A DNA stretch of 64,000 nt from positions 1-64,000 of the forward strand of contig JAJZFB010000081.1 in assembly GCA_021805545.1 (NCBI GenBank). The letters are read 5' to 3'. A program made the position numbers and the translations under genes. Origin of the DNA: Pseudomonadota bacterium (GTDB lineage: Bacteria; Pseudomonadota; Alphaproteobacteria; Acetobacterales; Acetobacteraceae). The notes under the pieces were generated by a model, which saw only the letters and a program-made list of their open reading frames with translations, was not told where the DNA came from and searched no databases. This document shows positions 16,474 to 26,105 of the stretch, one piece after another. Position 1 is the first letter of the stretch, and every line of letters starts with the position of its first letter.

Positions 16474-17383
16474 ACGTTTCGACCACTTCATGGCGCGGGC
16501 CAATGCGGCCTATTATGCCACGCAGAATTTCTCAACCGATTTTGTAACAGCGCCCGAACTCACGCAGGTCTTCGGCGAGTTGCTCGGTGCCTGGGCCAAG
16601 GTGGTGTGGCAAATGCTGGGCACCCCCTCCAACGCCATGCTGGTGGAAGCCGGTGGCGGGCGCGGCGTGATGATGGCGGATGCGCTGCGCGCATGGAACG
16701 CGCCTGCGGTGCATTTCATCGAAACCTCGCCGCGCCTGCGGGCCGAGCAAGCGCGGCGCGTGCCAAACGCGCATTGGCACGATAGCCTGGCCAGCCTGCC
16801 CGATGGCCCCGTTATCCTGCTGGGTAATGAATTTCTCGACGCGCTGCCTGTACGCCAATTCATCCGCCGTGAGATGGGCTGGATGGAGCGTTACGTGCAG
16901 GATGGCGCCTATGTGGAACATCCCGCCGATTATGATCTGCCAGACAGCCCCGCGGGCGAGGTACGCGAGGTGAACGAGGCCGCGCTGGAATTCGTGCGCG
17001 CGCTGGCGGCCCGCGGCGGTGTGGGCTTGCTCATCGATTACGGGCCAATGCAATCCGGCGCGGGCGAGAGCGTGCAAGCCATACACAACGGCCAATACGC
17101 CAACCCGCTGGCCAATCCTGGCAGCGCCGACATCACCGCGCATGTCGATTTTGCCGCCATTGCCCGCACGGTGCATTGCCAGGGGCCGGTAAAGCAGAAC
17201 AGTTTTCTCACCGCGCTGGGGCTGTATCAGCGCTCTGATGCGCTGGCACGGAAAAATCCGCACAAGGCCGATGCCCTGCGCCTGGCCGTGCAGCGCCTTA
17301 CCGCGCCCGAGGCCATGGGCAGCCTGTTCAAGGTTGTCGCCGTGTGTCCTGAACACTTTCCAACTCTGCCGGGGTTCGCATGA
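16463..17383 (+). CDS. SAM-dependent methyltransferase of the MidA/NDUFAF7 family
   Basis: The 306-residue protein has the family N-terminal YYAT...FVTAPELTQVFGELLG, the SAM-binding LVEAGGGRGVMMADALRA, LLGNEFLDALPVRQF, GGVGLLIDYGPM and DITAHVDFAAIA. Mitochondrial relatives methylate an arginine of complex I. It is somewhat shorter at the N-terminus than usual. The GTG at 16463 overlaps lgt, and the stop overlaps pgeF by four bases, so translation is coupled along the operon. Confidence 0.83.
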   Translation: MPAERFDHFMARANAAYYATQNFSTDFVTAPELTQVFGELLGAWAKVVWQMLGTPSNAMLVEAGGGRGVMMADALRAWNAPAVHFIETSPRLRAEQARRVPNAHWHDSLASLPDGPVILLGNEFLDALPVRQFIRREMGWMERYVQDGAYVEHPADYDLPDSPAGEVREVNEAALEFVRALAARGGVGLLIDYGPMQSGAGESVQAIHNGQYANPLANPGSADITAHVDFAAIARTVHCQGPVKQNSFLTALGLYQRSDALARKNPHKADALRLAVQRLTAPEAMGSLFKVVAVCPEHFPTLPGFA

Positions 17384-18114
17384 GCATTTACGCCAGCCCT
17401 CTCCTGGGCGCACCGCACCGTTTTTTCACCCGCAATGGCGGCGTTTCCACGGGTGCCTATGCCAGCCTTAATTGCAGCTTCACGTCCGACGGCCCGGCCA
17501 ATGTGCGCGAAAACCGCGCCCGCGTGGCCGCCGCCCTGGGGGTGGAGCGCCACATGCTGCTGGGCTGCAAGCAGGTGCATGGGCGCGAGGTGGTAACAGT
17601 AACGCAGCCCTGGGCGGAAGGTGATGGCCCGGCCGCGGATGCGCTGGTGAGCAACGTGCCGGGCTTTGGGCTGAGTGTGATTACGGCGGATTGCGCGCCG
17701 GTATTATTCTACGGCAACGGCGTGTCCGGCGCGGCCCATGCGGGCTGGCGCGGCGCTGTGGGCGGGGTGCTGGAAGCGACCATCGAGGCGATGCGCGCCC
17801 TGGGCGCGACGCAGATTTGCGCTGTTATCGGCCCCTGCATTCAGCCGGAAAGTTACGAAATCGGCCCTGATTTGCGCGACGCCGTGCTGGCCGGGCGGCG
17901 CGGCGCCGCGCGCTTCTTCACCGCCGGGCGGCCTGGGCATTGGTGGTTCGACCTGCCCGGCTATTGCCTGGCGCGGCTGGAAGAGGCCGGGGTTAAGGCT
18001 GAGTCGCTGGGTGCGGATACATGCAGGCTGGAGCAGGTGTTTTTCTCGCACCGGCGCCGCACGCTGCGCGGCGAGGCAGCCCTTGGCCATCAGATTTCGG
18101 TGATATGCACATGA
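17380..18114 (+). CDS. pgeF: Purine nucleoside phosphorylase/laccase-domain protein (YfiH family)
   Basis: The 244-residue protein starts FFTRNGGVSTGAYASLN and has LLGCKQVHG, ITADCAPVLF, AAHAGWRGAVGGVLEATI, IGPCIQPESYEIG and FFSHRR. These hold the His and two Cys residues of the metal-dependent multicopper-like active site. Family members were called laccases; later work shows purine nucleoside activity and editing of peptidoglycan precursors. It overlaps both neighbours by four bases. Confidence 0.9.
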   Translation: MSIYASPLLGAPHRFFTRNGGVSTGAYASLNCSFTSDGPANVRENRARVAAALGVERHMLLGCKQVHGREVVTVTQPWAEGDGPAADALVSNVPGFGLSVITADCAPVLFYGNGVSGAAHAGWRGAVGGVLEATIEAMRALGATQICAVIGPCIQPESYEIGPDLRDAVLAGRRGAARFFTAGRPGHWWFDLPGYCLARLEEAGVKAESLGADTCRLEQVFFSHRRRTLRGEAALGHQISVICT

Positions 18115-19052
18115 AACGTTTAATTCTGGCGCTGCCCCTGGTGCTGGCAAGCTGCGGCACTTTGCCGCAACCTTTCTACGGCAATCCTGGCGGCCCAGAG
18201 GCGGAGCGGCTGTCTCTGCCCCCCGCCCCGATATTGATGGTGCCCACCCCCGCCAAGGCGCTTCTCGGCCATGACGCGGCCCAGCTCTATGCAAAGGATG
18301 TCGCCGCCGCCATGGCGGCGCATGATGTGCCAAGCGTACCTGGCGCACCGGAAAAAGACGAGTGGCAGCTTGCCATAACCGCCAGTGCCAGCGGTACGCT
18401 GGTAACACCCGCTTATGCCATTATCGGGCCAAACGGCAAAACCTATGGCCGCCAGAGCGGCGCGCCAGCCCCGGCCGCCGCCTGGGCCAATGGCGACCCC
18501 TCAACGCTGGGCGCAGCCGCCAAGGCTGACGCCCCGGCGCTGACACAGTTGATGACCAGCATCAACGCGCAGATTCAGCAAAGCAACCCTGAATCTTTAG
18601 AAAACCGCACGCCGCGCATCTTTATCGGCGCGGTTACCGGCGCGCCCGGTGATGGCGATCAATCCCTGCCGCTGAATATCAGCCGCGACCTGGCCGGACC
18701 GGATTTGCAGGTGGTCTCAAACGCCGCCCAGGCCGATTTTACAGTAACGGCATCCGTCAAAACCTCACCCGCGCCACAAGGGCAGGTACAGGTGGAGCTG
18801 AATTGGGTGGTACGGGACCGCAATAACCGCATTGTGGGCCAGGTAACGCAGCTTCACGACCTCGACCCCCAGGACATCAGCCCCTATTGGGGCGACGTGG
18901 CGGCAGCGGCGGCACAAGAGGCCGCGCAAGGCATTACAACCGTGGTGCAGAATGAAATTTTGAAGAAAAGCGCACGTGCCGTTACGGATTCGCCCAAGCC
19001 GGCCCCAGCCACCACGGCGCAAACTACTCCCGCCGCAGCAGCTTCGCATTGA
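18111..19052 (+). CDS. Outer-membrane or periplasmic lipoprotein, unknown role
   Basis: The 313-residue protein has a clear lipoprotein signal: MKRLILALPLVLASC with the lipobox LASC. The mature part is rich in Ala, Pro and Gln, with a repeated DFTVTASV/VQVELNWVVRDRNNRIVG segment and an Ala/Pro/Thr-rich tail. I do not recognise a functional family. The ATG at 18111 overlaps the pgeF stop (ATGA); an ATG six bases earlier is also possible. Its end overlaps the convergent phosphatase gene by 29 bases. Confidence 0.72.
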   Translation: MKRLILALPLVLASCGTLPQPFYGNPGGPEAERLSLPPAPILMVPTPAKALLGHDAAQLYAKDVAAAMAAHDVPSVPGAPEKDEWQLAITASASGTLVTPAYAIIGPNGKTYGRQSGAPAPAAAWANGDPSTLGAAAKADAPALTQLMTSINAQIQQSNPESLENRTPRIFIGAVTGAPGDGDQSLPLNISRDLAGPDLQVVSNAAQADFTVTASVKTSPAPQGQVQVELNWVVRDRNNRIVGQVTQLHDLDPQDISPYWGDVAAAAAQEAAQGITTVVQNEILKKSARAVTDSPKPAPATTAQTTPAAAASH

Positions 19053-19695
19053 TGAATTCCGCCACCTTGCCCGCCGTAAAGGCCGCGCGCAGCCCGGTCT
19101 CGTCGTAGTCTTCACGCACCCAGTCCAGGAAAGGCTTACGCCCCTCTCCCGTGCGCTGGTACAGCCGGAAAAACGCGTCCAGCACGCCGGTTTTGGATTG
19201 CTTGATATGCCCGAAGCGGAGCGAAAGCTGGCGCAGCGCCTCTTCCACAGTGCCGCCTTCCATCAGTACAAACAGCCCAGCCACAAGTCCGGCACGGTCG
19301 GCGCCGGATTTGCAGTGGATAAGGGCGGGCGCCTTCATGCCCGCGAATATTCCGGCAAGGCGCAAAATCCGGTCCCGGTGCGGCGCGCCACGGCTCTCGA
19401 AGGCCATGTCGTAAAACGCCAGCCCCAGCCTGTGTGCCGCATCGCGCGAGAGCGCGTCGGACCCGTTTTTAGCCTGCCCGCGCAAATTAATAAGGGTTTT
19501 CAGCCCCACCTTGCGGGTGAAAAAAGCCAGGTTACCCGGCGTGGGATGGTTGGAACGGTACAGCACGCCCGGCTTCACCACGGCAAAATTCGTCCAAAAA
19601 ATCCGCAGGAACGCATGGTCGACAAACAGCGCATCGAGCCAGGCATTGCGGCGCCCCCGCCGGGTAGAAAGGTCGCCCTTGTAGATTGTATCCAT
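19024..19695 (-). CDS. Tyrosine/dual-specificity protein phosphatase-like protein
   Basis: The 223-residue protein contains the Cys-phosphatase loop HCKSGADRAG (C-x5-R) and an upstream VGLKTLINLRG strand with a conserved Arg. It has a basic N-terminus and no membrane segment. The family dephosphorylates protein tyrosines or phosphoinositide-like substrates; the target is unknown. ATG 19695 is chosen because a longer frame runs antisense into the neighbouring ABC gene. It is divergent from the MsbA-like exporter. Confidence 0.82.
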   Translation of the reverse strand: MDTIYKGDLSTRRGRRNAWLDALFVDHAFLRIFWTNFAVVKPGVLYRSNHPTPGNLAFFTRKVGLKTLINLRGQAKNGSDALSRDAAHRLGLAFYDMAFESRGAPHRDRILRLAGIFAGMKAPALIHCKSGADRAGLVAGLFVLMEGGTVEEALRQLSLRFGHIKQSKTGVLDAFFRLYQRTGEGRKPFLDWVREDYDETGLRAAFTAGKVAEFINAKLLRRE

Positions 19696-19753
19696 GGGCC
19701 CGCGCTGTAGCGCATTTTTGCTCCGGCCCAAACTGTGCTTGAAGAGCGCCGCC

Positions 19754-21481
19754 ATGAGCCAAAACGCCGCCACCTTCCCCCTTATCCGCCGCCTGTGGCG
19801 TGAGCATGTACGGCATTTCAAGGGCCGCATCGCCCTTATCGTGGTGGCCACGCTCATCATGTCCGGCACCACGGCACTGTACCCGGCCATTATAGACTGG
19901 GCCTTCACCCTGCTCACCCATAAGGATAAGCGCATCCTCTACCAGGTGCCGCTGCTCATGTCCGCCGTGGCCTCGGCGCGCGGGGCCTCGATGTATTTCC
20001 AGGCGGTGCTTACGCAGGATCTGGTGCTGCTGACCATCCGCAGGCTGCAGAACGAGATGTTCGGCCACCTCTCCAACGCCACGCTGGCGCGCGTGGAGCG
20101 CGAGGCCCCGGCCCAGCTCGCCGCCCGCTTCACCACCGATGCCACGGTGATCCGCGAGGCCATGACCCGCGCGGTGAACGCCATTGGCGATGCCGCCACA
20201 GTGGTGGGGCTGGTCGGCACCATGGTCTATCTGGACTGGAAAATGAGCCTCATTGCGCTCGTGCTCTTCCCCATTGCCGCCGTGCCGGTGGAAAAAATCG
20301 GCCGGCGCATCCGCCGCGCCTCGGGCGGCATGCAGGAGCGCATGGGCGAGGCCGCCGCCATGCTGAATGAGAGTTTCGCCCAGGCCCGCATCGTGCGCGC
20401 CTATGGGCTGGAGCAGCACGAAAGCCGGCGCGCGGAGAACACCTTCACCCAGCTTTATGCCTCGCTGCTGCGCATGGCGCGCATCCGCGCCAGGCTGGAC
20501 CCGATGCTGGAAGCCCTGGCCGGCGCCGCCGTGGCGCTGGTCATCGGCTTCGAGGGCTGGCGCGGTGTCTCGCCCGGCGCGTTCATGGGCTTCATCTCCG
20601 CCTTGCTCATGGCCACCCGGCCCTTGCGCGCCCTGGGCACCATGAATGCCGCCATGCAGGAGGGGATGGCCGGCATCGTGCGCGTTTTCTCCGTCATCGA
20701 CGAACCCCCCGCCATTGCCGACGCGCCGGGCGCCGTCCCGTTGCCGCCCGGCCCGGGCGAGGTACGCTTCGAGCGCGTCGCCTTCACCTATCCGGATGGC
20801 CGCCCTGGGCTGAAAAACCTCGACTTCACCGCCGAGCCAGGCCGCATGCTGGCACTGGTCGGCGCCTCGGGCGCGGGCAAATCCACCGCTCTTGCGCTTA
20901 TTCCGCGGCTTTACGCCCCCAGCAGCGGGCGCGTGCTCATCGACGGCATGGACATTTCCAATGTCACGCTTGCCAGCCTGCGCGGCGCCATCGCCTATGT
21001 GGGTCAGGAGGCCCTGCTATTCGACGATACGATCGGCGCGAATATCCGCCTTGGCCGGCCCGATGCCGCGCCCGATGACATTTGGGCGGCGGCGGAAGCG
21101 GCGGCATGCGGCTTTATCCAGGACATGCCAGATAAGATGGGCACGCGCGTGGGCGTTAATGGCCAGCGGCTCTCGGGCGGGCAGCGCCAGCGCGTGGCCA
21201 TTGCCCGCGCCTTCCTGCGCAACCCGCGCATCCTGCTGCTGGACGAAGCCACCAGCGCACTGGACACGGAAAGCGAAGCCCTGGTGCAGACTGCGCTGAC
21301 CAAGCTGCGCCAGGGTCGCACCACCATCGTCGTGGCGCACCGGCTCTCCACCGTGCGCGATGCCGGGCTGATTGTGGTGATGGCCGATGGCCAGGTGGTG
21401 GAGCTGGGCACCCATGCCGGGCTTCTGGCCTCTGATGGCGCATTCGCCCGGCTGGTAAGGGCGCAGGCACTGGCGGCCTGA
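19754..21481 (+). CDS. MsbA-like ABC exporter (fused permease and ATPase)
   Basis: The 575-residue half-transporter has six membrane helices in residues 20-310. The ATPase follows, with Walker A GASGAGKST, signature LSGGQRQRVAIARA, Walker B ILLLDEATSALD and the switch His in VVAHRLS. The family exports lipid A-core, lipids or drugs across the inner membrane. ATG 19754 (MSQNAATF) is chosen. The MFS gene starts two bases after the stop, so the pair is cotranscribed. The substrate is not determined. Confidence 0.88.
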   Translation: MSQNAATFPLIRRLWREHVRHFKGRIALIVVATLIMSGTTALYPAIIDWAFTLLTHKDKRILYQVPLLMSAVASARGASMYFQAVLTQDLVLLTIRRLQNEMFGHLSNATLARVEREAPAQLAARFTTDATVIREAMTRAVNAIGDAATVVGLVGTMVYLDWKMSLIALVLFPIAAVPVEKIGRRIRRASGGMQERMGEAAAMLNESFAQARIVRAYGLEQHESRRAENTFTQLYASLLRMARIRARLDPMLEALAGAAVALVIGFEGWRGVSPGAFMGFISALLMATRPLRALGTMNAAMQEGMAGIVRVFSVIDEPPAIADAPGAVPLPPGPGEVRFERVAFTYPDGRPGLKNLDFTAEPGRMLALVGASGAGKSTALALIPRLYAPSSGRVLIDGMDISNVTLASLRGAIAYVGQEALLFDDTIGANIRLGRPDAAPDDIWAAAEAAACGFIQDMPDKMGTRVGVNGQRLSGGQRQRVAIARAFLRNPRILLLDEATSALDTESEALVQTALTKLRQGRTTIVVAHRLSTVRDAGLIVVMADGQVVELGTHAGLLASDGAFARLVRAQALAA

Positions 21482-21483
21482 CC

Positions 21484-22605
21484 ATGCCCTACAGGCTTCT
21501 CCTCGCCACCGCCGCCAGCTTCTTCTCGGCAGGCTCCTTCTGGATGTTCCTGCCCCTGCTATCGTTCTCGCTCCGCGCGCAAGGCGCCAGCGACGCGCTG
21601 GTGGGGCTTATGTCCGGCCTGCCCTGGGTGGGGTTGCTCGCGGTTTCCACTTTTATTCCGCACATCATCCACCGCATCGGGCTGCAGCGGATGGTGCTGG
21701 CGGGGCTGGCGCTCGCCGCTGTCACGTATCTCGGCTTTAGCGCCACCCATATCATCGCCATCTGGGCCGCGCTCACCCTGGTACTGGGCGTCTCGCTGGG
21801 CTTGCGCTGGGCGGGCATGGATATTTGGATCAATGGCAGCGTACCGGAGCATCTGCGCGGGCGGCTCATCGGCGCGTATGAGCTGATCCTCAGCGGCTCC
21901 ATGGCGGCAGGGCCTGGTGCGCTGGCGCTCATCGGGCACCACGGGCCAGAGGCGTTTCTGCTGGCCGCCGCCGTGGTGCTGGGCGCGATGGCCCTGCTAC
22001 TGGCGGCGGGGCGCGAGGCCGGGGGCATTGCCGAGCCGCCCGGCACCGTGCGGGCCGCCACGGTGCTACGCGCGGAGCTGGCCAGCTTCATCGGCATCGG
22101 CATCGTGGGGCTTACCGAGGCATGCAACCTCTCGCTCCTGCCGGTTATGGGGCTGGGGCTTGGCATAAGCGTGCACCGCGCGGCGCTGCTGGTGGTGGTG
22201 TGCCAGACGGGCGTTGCCACCGGGGCATTCCTGGCCGGAATTCTGGCCGACAAGCTGAACCGCTTCGCCCTGAAACTCGCCTGCGGCACGGCCATGATTT
22301 TGCTGCCCCTGGCTGTACCCGCCAGCACGCATGGCGGCGCGGTTTGGGTAACGCTGGCGCTGTGGGGCGTGGCACAAGGCGGGCTGTTCACCGTGGGCAT
22401 GGTCAAGCTCGGCACGCGCTTTTCCGGCACCGCGCTCGCGCGTGCCATGTCGCTGGCGATGGTCGTCTATACACTAGGCGGCATAGCCGGGCCGCCTTTG
22501 CTGGGCGGCGCCATGGCGCTTCTGGGGTCAGCCGGGCTGGCCTACGGGCTGGCGGCGCTGGCGGCTGTTAGCACGGTGATGATTGCGCTGCGGCGCAAGG
22601 ATTAG
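21484..22605 (+). CDS. Major facilitator superfamily transporter
   Basis: The 373-residue protein has about twelve hydrophobic segments. It has a cytoplasmic loop DIWINGSVPEHLRGRLIGAY after the fourth or fifth segment, the position of a degenerate MFS motif, and a second-half repeat. It lies two bases after an MsbA-like exporter and converges with purD (4-base overlap). Family members of this type transport drugs, sugars or amino acids; the substrate is unknown. Confidence 0.85.
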   Translation: MPYRLLLATAASFFSAGSFWMFLPLLSFSLRAQGASDALVGLMSGLPWVGLLAVSTFIPHIIHRIGLQRMVLAGLALAAVTYLGFSATHIIAIWAALTLVLGVSLGLRWAGMDIWINGSVPEHLRGRLIGAYELILSGSMAAGPGALALIGHHGPEAFLLAAAVVLGAMALLLAAGREAGGIAEPPGTVRAATVLRAELASFIGIGIVGLTEACNLSLLPVMGLGLGISVHRAALLVVVCQTGVATGAFLAGILADKLNRFALKLACGTAMILLPLAVPASTHGGAVWVTLALWGVAQGGLFTVGMVKLGTRFSGTALARAMSLAMVVYTLGGIAGPPLLGGAMALLGSAGLAYGLAALAAVSTVMIALRRKD

Positions 22606-23876
22606 ACCTGCCCCAGCGCCCGGCGGCCAATATCGCGGCGGCAGAAACCGTCTTCCCAATCCAGCGTGTCAATCGCCGCGTAGGCGCGGGCCAGCGCGGT
22701 GCGCAAATCGGCGCCAACGCCATTCACCGCCAGCACGCGCCCGCCATTGGCAAGAATACCATTCTGCTCGGCCATGGTCCCGGCATGGAAAATCGTCACG
22801 CCCTCAACCTGCCCGGCCTCTTCCAGCCCGTAAATCTCGGAGCCGGTGGCATAGGCGCCGGGATAGCCCTTGGCGCACATTACCACCGTGGCGGAACCGC
22901 CGTTATGCCATTCCAGCCTCACATCTTTCAGCGTGCCGTCGGTCGCGGCCTTCAGCGCGCCCAGCAGATCGCTTGCCAGCATGGGCAGCACGGTCTCGCA
23001 TTCCGGGTCGCCAAAACGCACGTTGAATTCGATGAGCTTCGGCCCTTGCGCCGTGACCATAAGCCCGGCGAAGAGAAAGCCGCGGAACGGCGTGCCGCGG
23101 CGCGCCATCTCGCGCAAGGCGGGGCGCACAATGCGCTCCATGCTCTCGCGCACCACCTCTTCCGTGGCCCAGGGCGGCGCGAAAATGGCGCCCATGCCGC
23201 CCGTATTGGGGCCGGTATCGCCCTCGCCCACGCGCTTATGGTCGGCGGCCACGCCGAAATACAGCGCCTCCTCGCCATCGCACAGGGCGAAGACGGAAAT
23301 CTCCTCGCCCACCATGCATTCCTCGATAACCACCAGGCTGCCCGCCGCGCCATGCACGCGGTCTTCCATGATGGCGGTTACGGCGTCATGCGCCTCTTCC
23401 AGCGTGGCGGCCACCACCACGCCCTTGCCCGCCGCCAGCCCGTCGGCCTTGATAACGATGGGCGCGCCCACGGCCTCGATATAGTCATGCGCTTCCTCCG
23501 CATGGGCAAAGCTGGCCCAGGCGGCGGTGGGGATATGCGCGGCGTCGGCAATTTCCTTGGTGAATTTCTTGCTGCCTTCCAGTTCCGCCGCCGCCGCGCT
23601 GGGGCCGCAGCAGGCAATGCCGGCCTCGGCCAGCGCATCGGCAATGCCGGCCACCAAGGGCGCCTCGGGGCCGGGCACCACCAAATCTATCTTCTGGTCT
23701 TTCGCGAATGCCACCAGCCCCGCGATGCCGTTAGCACGCAGCGGCACGTTCTCCGCCAGTTCCGCCGTGCCGGGGTTGCCGGGGGCAACAAACAGCTTGG
23801 TCAGCAGCGGGCTTTTGGCAATAGCCCAGGCCAGCGCATGCTCACGCCCGCCCGACCCGATGATGAGAACACGCAT
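22602..23876 (-). CDS. purD: Phosphoribosylamine-glycine ligase
   Basis: The 424-residue ATP-grasp enzyme makes GAR in purine synthesis. It starts MRVLIIGSGGREHALAW and has VPGPEAPLVAGIAD, FTKEIADAAHIPTA, the ATP-grasp VIKADGLAAGKGV, FGVAADHKRV, GPNTGGMGA and EFNVRFGDPECE. ATG 23876 follows AAAGGGGGG; a longer frame adds 12 unrelated residues. It is divergent from xseA with 47 bases between them. Confidence 0.96.
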   Translation of the reverse strand: MRVLIIGSGGREHALAWAIAKSPLLTKLFVAPGNPGTAELAENVPLRANGIAGLVAFAKDQKIDLVVPGPEAPLVAGIADALAEAGIACCGPSAAAAELEGSKKFTKEIADAAHIPTAAWASFAHAEEAHDYIEAVGAPIVIKADGLAAGKGVVVAATLEEAHDAVTAIMEDRVHGAAGSLVVIEECMVGEEISVFALCDGEEALYFGVAADHKRVGEGDTGPNTGGMGAIFAPPWATEEVVRESMERIVRPALREMARRGTPFRGFLFAGLMVTAQGPKLIEFNVRFGDPECETVLPMLASDLLGALKAATDGTLKDVRLEWHNGGSATVVMCAKGYPGAYATGSEIYGLEEAGQVEGVTIFHAGTMAEQNGILANGGRVLAVNGVGADLRTALARAYAAIDTLDWEDGFCRRDIGRRALGQV

Positions 23877-23923
23877 AAAACCCCCTTTGTGCAACGCGGC
23901 GCGCTGTACCATACTCCGCCGCC

Positions 23924-25402
23924 ATGAGTGAAATCGGCCAGAACACCCCTGAATTCTCCGTCTCCGAGCTGGCGGGCGCGGTCAAGCGCACGCTGGAGGG
24001 CTCGTTTGGCCGCGTGCGGGTGCGCGGCGAGATTACCGAGTTCAAGGCCTATGGCTCCGGCCACCAATATTTCGCGCTGAAGGATGAGGGCGCCAAGATC
24101 CGCGCCATTATCTGGAAAGGCGTGGTGCCGCGCGTGGGGTTGAAGGCCGAGAACGGGGTGGAGGTGATCGCCACCGGCAAGCTCACCTCCTACCCCGAGC
24201 GCTCGGAGTACCAGCTTATCATCGAGCGGCTGGAATATGCCAGGGCCGGCGCGCTGCTGGCGCGCATCGAGGCGCTGCGGGCGAAATTGCAGGCGGAAGG
24301 GCTGTTCGAGCGCCGCCGGGCGCTGCCTATGCTGCCGCGCATTATAGGCGTGGTAACCTCGGCCCAGGGTGCCGTGCTGCAGGACATTAAAACCACCATC
24401 GCCCGGCGTTTTCCGCGCCCGATTCTGCTGTGGCCCGTGCCGGTGCAGGGCGAGGGCGCGGCGGAGAAAATCGCCGCCGCCATTACCGGCTTCAACAATC
24501 TGCCGCCGGACATGCCCCAGCCGGACGTGCTGATTGTGGCGCGCGGTGGTGGCAGCCTGGAAGACCTGATGGCCTTCAACGACGAAGCCGTGGTGCGCGC
24601 GGCGGCTTCCAGCCGTATCCCGCTCATCTCCGCCGTGGGGCATGAAACGGATACCACGCTCATAGACTTCGCCGCCGACCGCCGCGCCCCTACCCCCACC
24701 GCCGCCGCTGAAATGGCCGTGCCGGCACGGGCCGAGCTGCTGGCCGATTTGGCCCAGCGCGCCGCGCGGCTGGAAGGGGCGGCGGACCGCCTGCTGCATT
24801 TGGCCCGCGCCGGGCTGGAACGCAGCGCGGCGAGGCTGCCAGACCTGCCCGCCATGCTCGGCGCGGCCCGCCAGCGGCTGGATGACCGCGCCGAGCGCCT
24901 GGCCCTTTCGCTTCCCAATTTTCTGGCCGCCAAACGCGGACAGGTGGAGCGCGTGGCGCTGCGCCACCCGCGCGAGATTATCGCCGATATGCGCGGCCGC
25001 GTGGCGGTGCAAGCGCAACGGCTGCTCATGGCCCTGCCCACCCTGTTGCGCGCGGGCGGCAAGCGGCTAGATGCAGCCAGCTACCGCCTCGCCCATCCCG
25101 GCGCGGAAATCGCGCTGCGGCGCGGCCGGGTGGAGGCGCTGGGCCAACGCCTAACCCCCCCCCTGCCCGGCCAGTTGCGCGCGGCGCGGCTGCGGCTGGA
25201 GACAATTACGGCGCGGCTGGAAAGTGCAAGCTACGAACGTGTGCTGGCGCGCGGTTTTGCGCTGGTGACCACGGCCAAAGGCGCTCCTGTTACGTCTGCT
25301 GCAACGGTTACGCATGGCATGGCGCTAAAATTGCGCTTTGCCGATGCCGAGGTCGCCGTACGGGCGGAGAAACAGACAAAACAGTTGGATTTGGGCTTAT
25401 AG
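23924..25402 (+). CDS. xseA: Exodeoxyribonuclease VII large subunit
   Basis: The 492-residue protein has the N-terminal OB fold (FGRVRVRGEITEFKAYGSGHQYF) and catalytic-region motifs VTSAQGAVLQDI, ARGGGSLEDLMAFNDE and ISAVGHETDTTLIDFAAD. A long helical, Arg/Leu-rich part and a C-terminal GFALVTT segment follow. The enzyme degrades single-stranded DNA to oligonucleotides with XseB, which is not in this window. It is slightly longer than the E. coli protein, the extra length lying in the helical region. Confidence 0.95.
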   Translation: MSEIGQNTPEFSVSELAGAVKRTLEGSFGRVRVRGEITEFKAYGSGHQYFALKDEGAKIRAIIWKGVVPRVGLKAENGVEVIATGKLTSYPERSEYQLIIERLEYARAGALLARIEALRAKLQAEGLFERRRALPMLPRIIGVVTSAQGAVLQDIKTTIARRFPRPILLWPVPVQGEGAAEKIAAAITGFNNLPPDMPQPDVLIVARGGGSLEDLMAFNDEAVVRAAASSRIPLISAVGHETDTTLIDFAADRRAPTPTAAAEMAVPARAELLADLAQRAARLEGAADRLLHLARAGLERSAARLPDLPAMLGAARQRLDDRAERLALSLPNFLAAKRGQVERVALRHPREIIADMRGRVAVQAQRLLMALPTLLRAGGKRLDAASYRLAHPGAEIALRRGRVEALGQRLTPPLPGQLRAARLRLETITARLESASYERVLARGFALVTTAKGAPVTSAATVTHGMALKLRFADAEVAVRAEKQTKQLDLGL

Positions 25403-25434
25403 GCCAGGTTTATGCTTGCCGCGGGTCCGCGCGC

Positions 25435-25860
25435 CTACCCGCCATCGCCCGTAAACCCAGCCGCCGCAATCCCCGCCAGCGCCGCCGCCTCGTCATTATC
25501 GGATGTATCGCCGGAAACACCCACCGCACCGATAATCTCCTCGCCGGATTTAACAAGCGCGCCGCCTGGCACCGGCACCAGCGCCCCGCCTATGGCCAAG
25601 GTGGCGGCGGCGATGAAATAAGGCTGCTGCTCGGCCCGCTTCATCAACGCCCTTGAGCCCATGCCCAGCCCCAGCGCGCCTTGCGCCTTGGCCAGTGCCA
25701 CCTCGCCGCGTTTCAGCGATGTGCCGTTCTGCGCGGCGAATGCCTTCAGCGCCCCGCGCGCATCCAGCACGCCAATGGCAAGCGGTTTGAATTGCTGCCC
25801 GCCGGCGAAAACCATGGCGCCGTTGAGGATATTCTGTGCGTCTTCGAGGGTCAGCGTCAT
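25435..25860 (-). CDS. GlcG/HbpS-type heme-binding domain protein (DUF336)
   Basis: The 141-residue protein has the family pattern LTLEDAQNILNGA, then IGVLDARGALKAFAAQNGT, a KAQGALGLGMGSRAL helix, and GGALVPVPGGALVKSGEEIIGAVGVSGD with the ending DNDEAAALAGI. ATG 25860 has AGGAGG seven bases upstream. Members bind heme or cobalamin-like ligands and often sit beside catabolic genes. It converges with xseA. Upstream lies a 245-base gap before the divergent EthD-type gene. Confidence 0.88.
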   Translation of the reverse strand: MTLTLEDAQNILNGAMVFAGGQQFKPLAIGVLDARGALKAFAAQNGTSLKRGEVALAKAQGALGLGMGSRALMKRAEQQPYFIAAATLAIGGALVPVPGGALVKSGEEIIGAVGVSGDTSDNDEAAALAGIAAAGFTGDGG

Positions 25861-26056
25861 CACTCTGCCTCCTATACGTGTGGACGGCATCAGACCAGAT
25901 CGCCCCTGGCGGATCAAGCATTATCGCGGCAGCCTTGACGGCGGCGGCGCGGTTGGGAATACAGGTTAGGCAGTTGCTTAAAAATACCAGGCCTTCATGC
26001 AAAGGCCCGTAAAACGGGAGTTGTCCAAATTACGTTCATGGCGTGGCGCCATTTGC

Positions 26057-26096
26057 GCCGCGCATCATCATAAACAGCCGCGCATCATCATAAACA
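26057..26096. repeat. Perfect 20-bp tandem duplication
   Basis: GCCGCGCATCATCATAAACA occurs twice with no spacer (26057-26076 and 26077-26096), ending nine bases before the EthD gene start. It is either a recent slippage duplication in the leader or a paired binding site. No neighbouring gene shows the same motif. Confidence 0.9.
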
Positions 26097-26105
26097 CAGG
26101 GCAGG

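Noticed and set aside
22785-23927. 380-codon plus-strand frame over purD
   Set aside because: It is antisense to purD, whose motifs are complete; codon-position GC bias explains the open frame.
26057-26096. CRISPR-like repeat
   Set aside because: There are only two abutting 20-base units with no spacer between them and no cas genes nearby.
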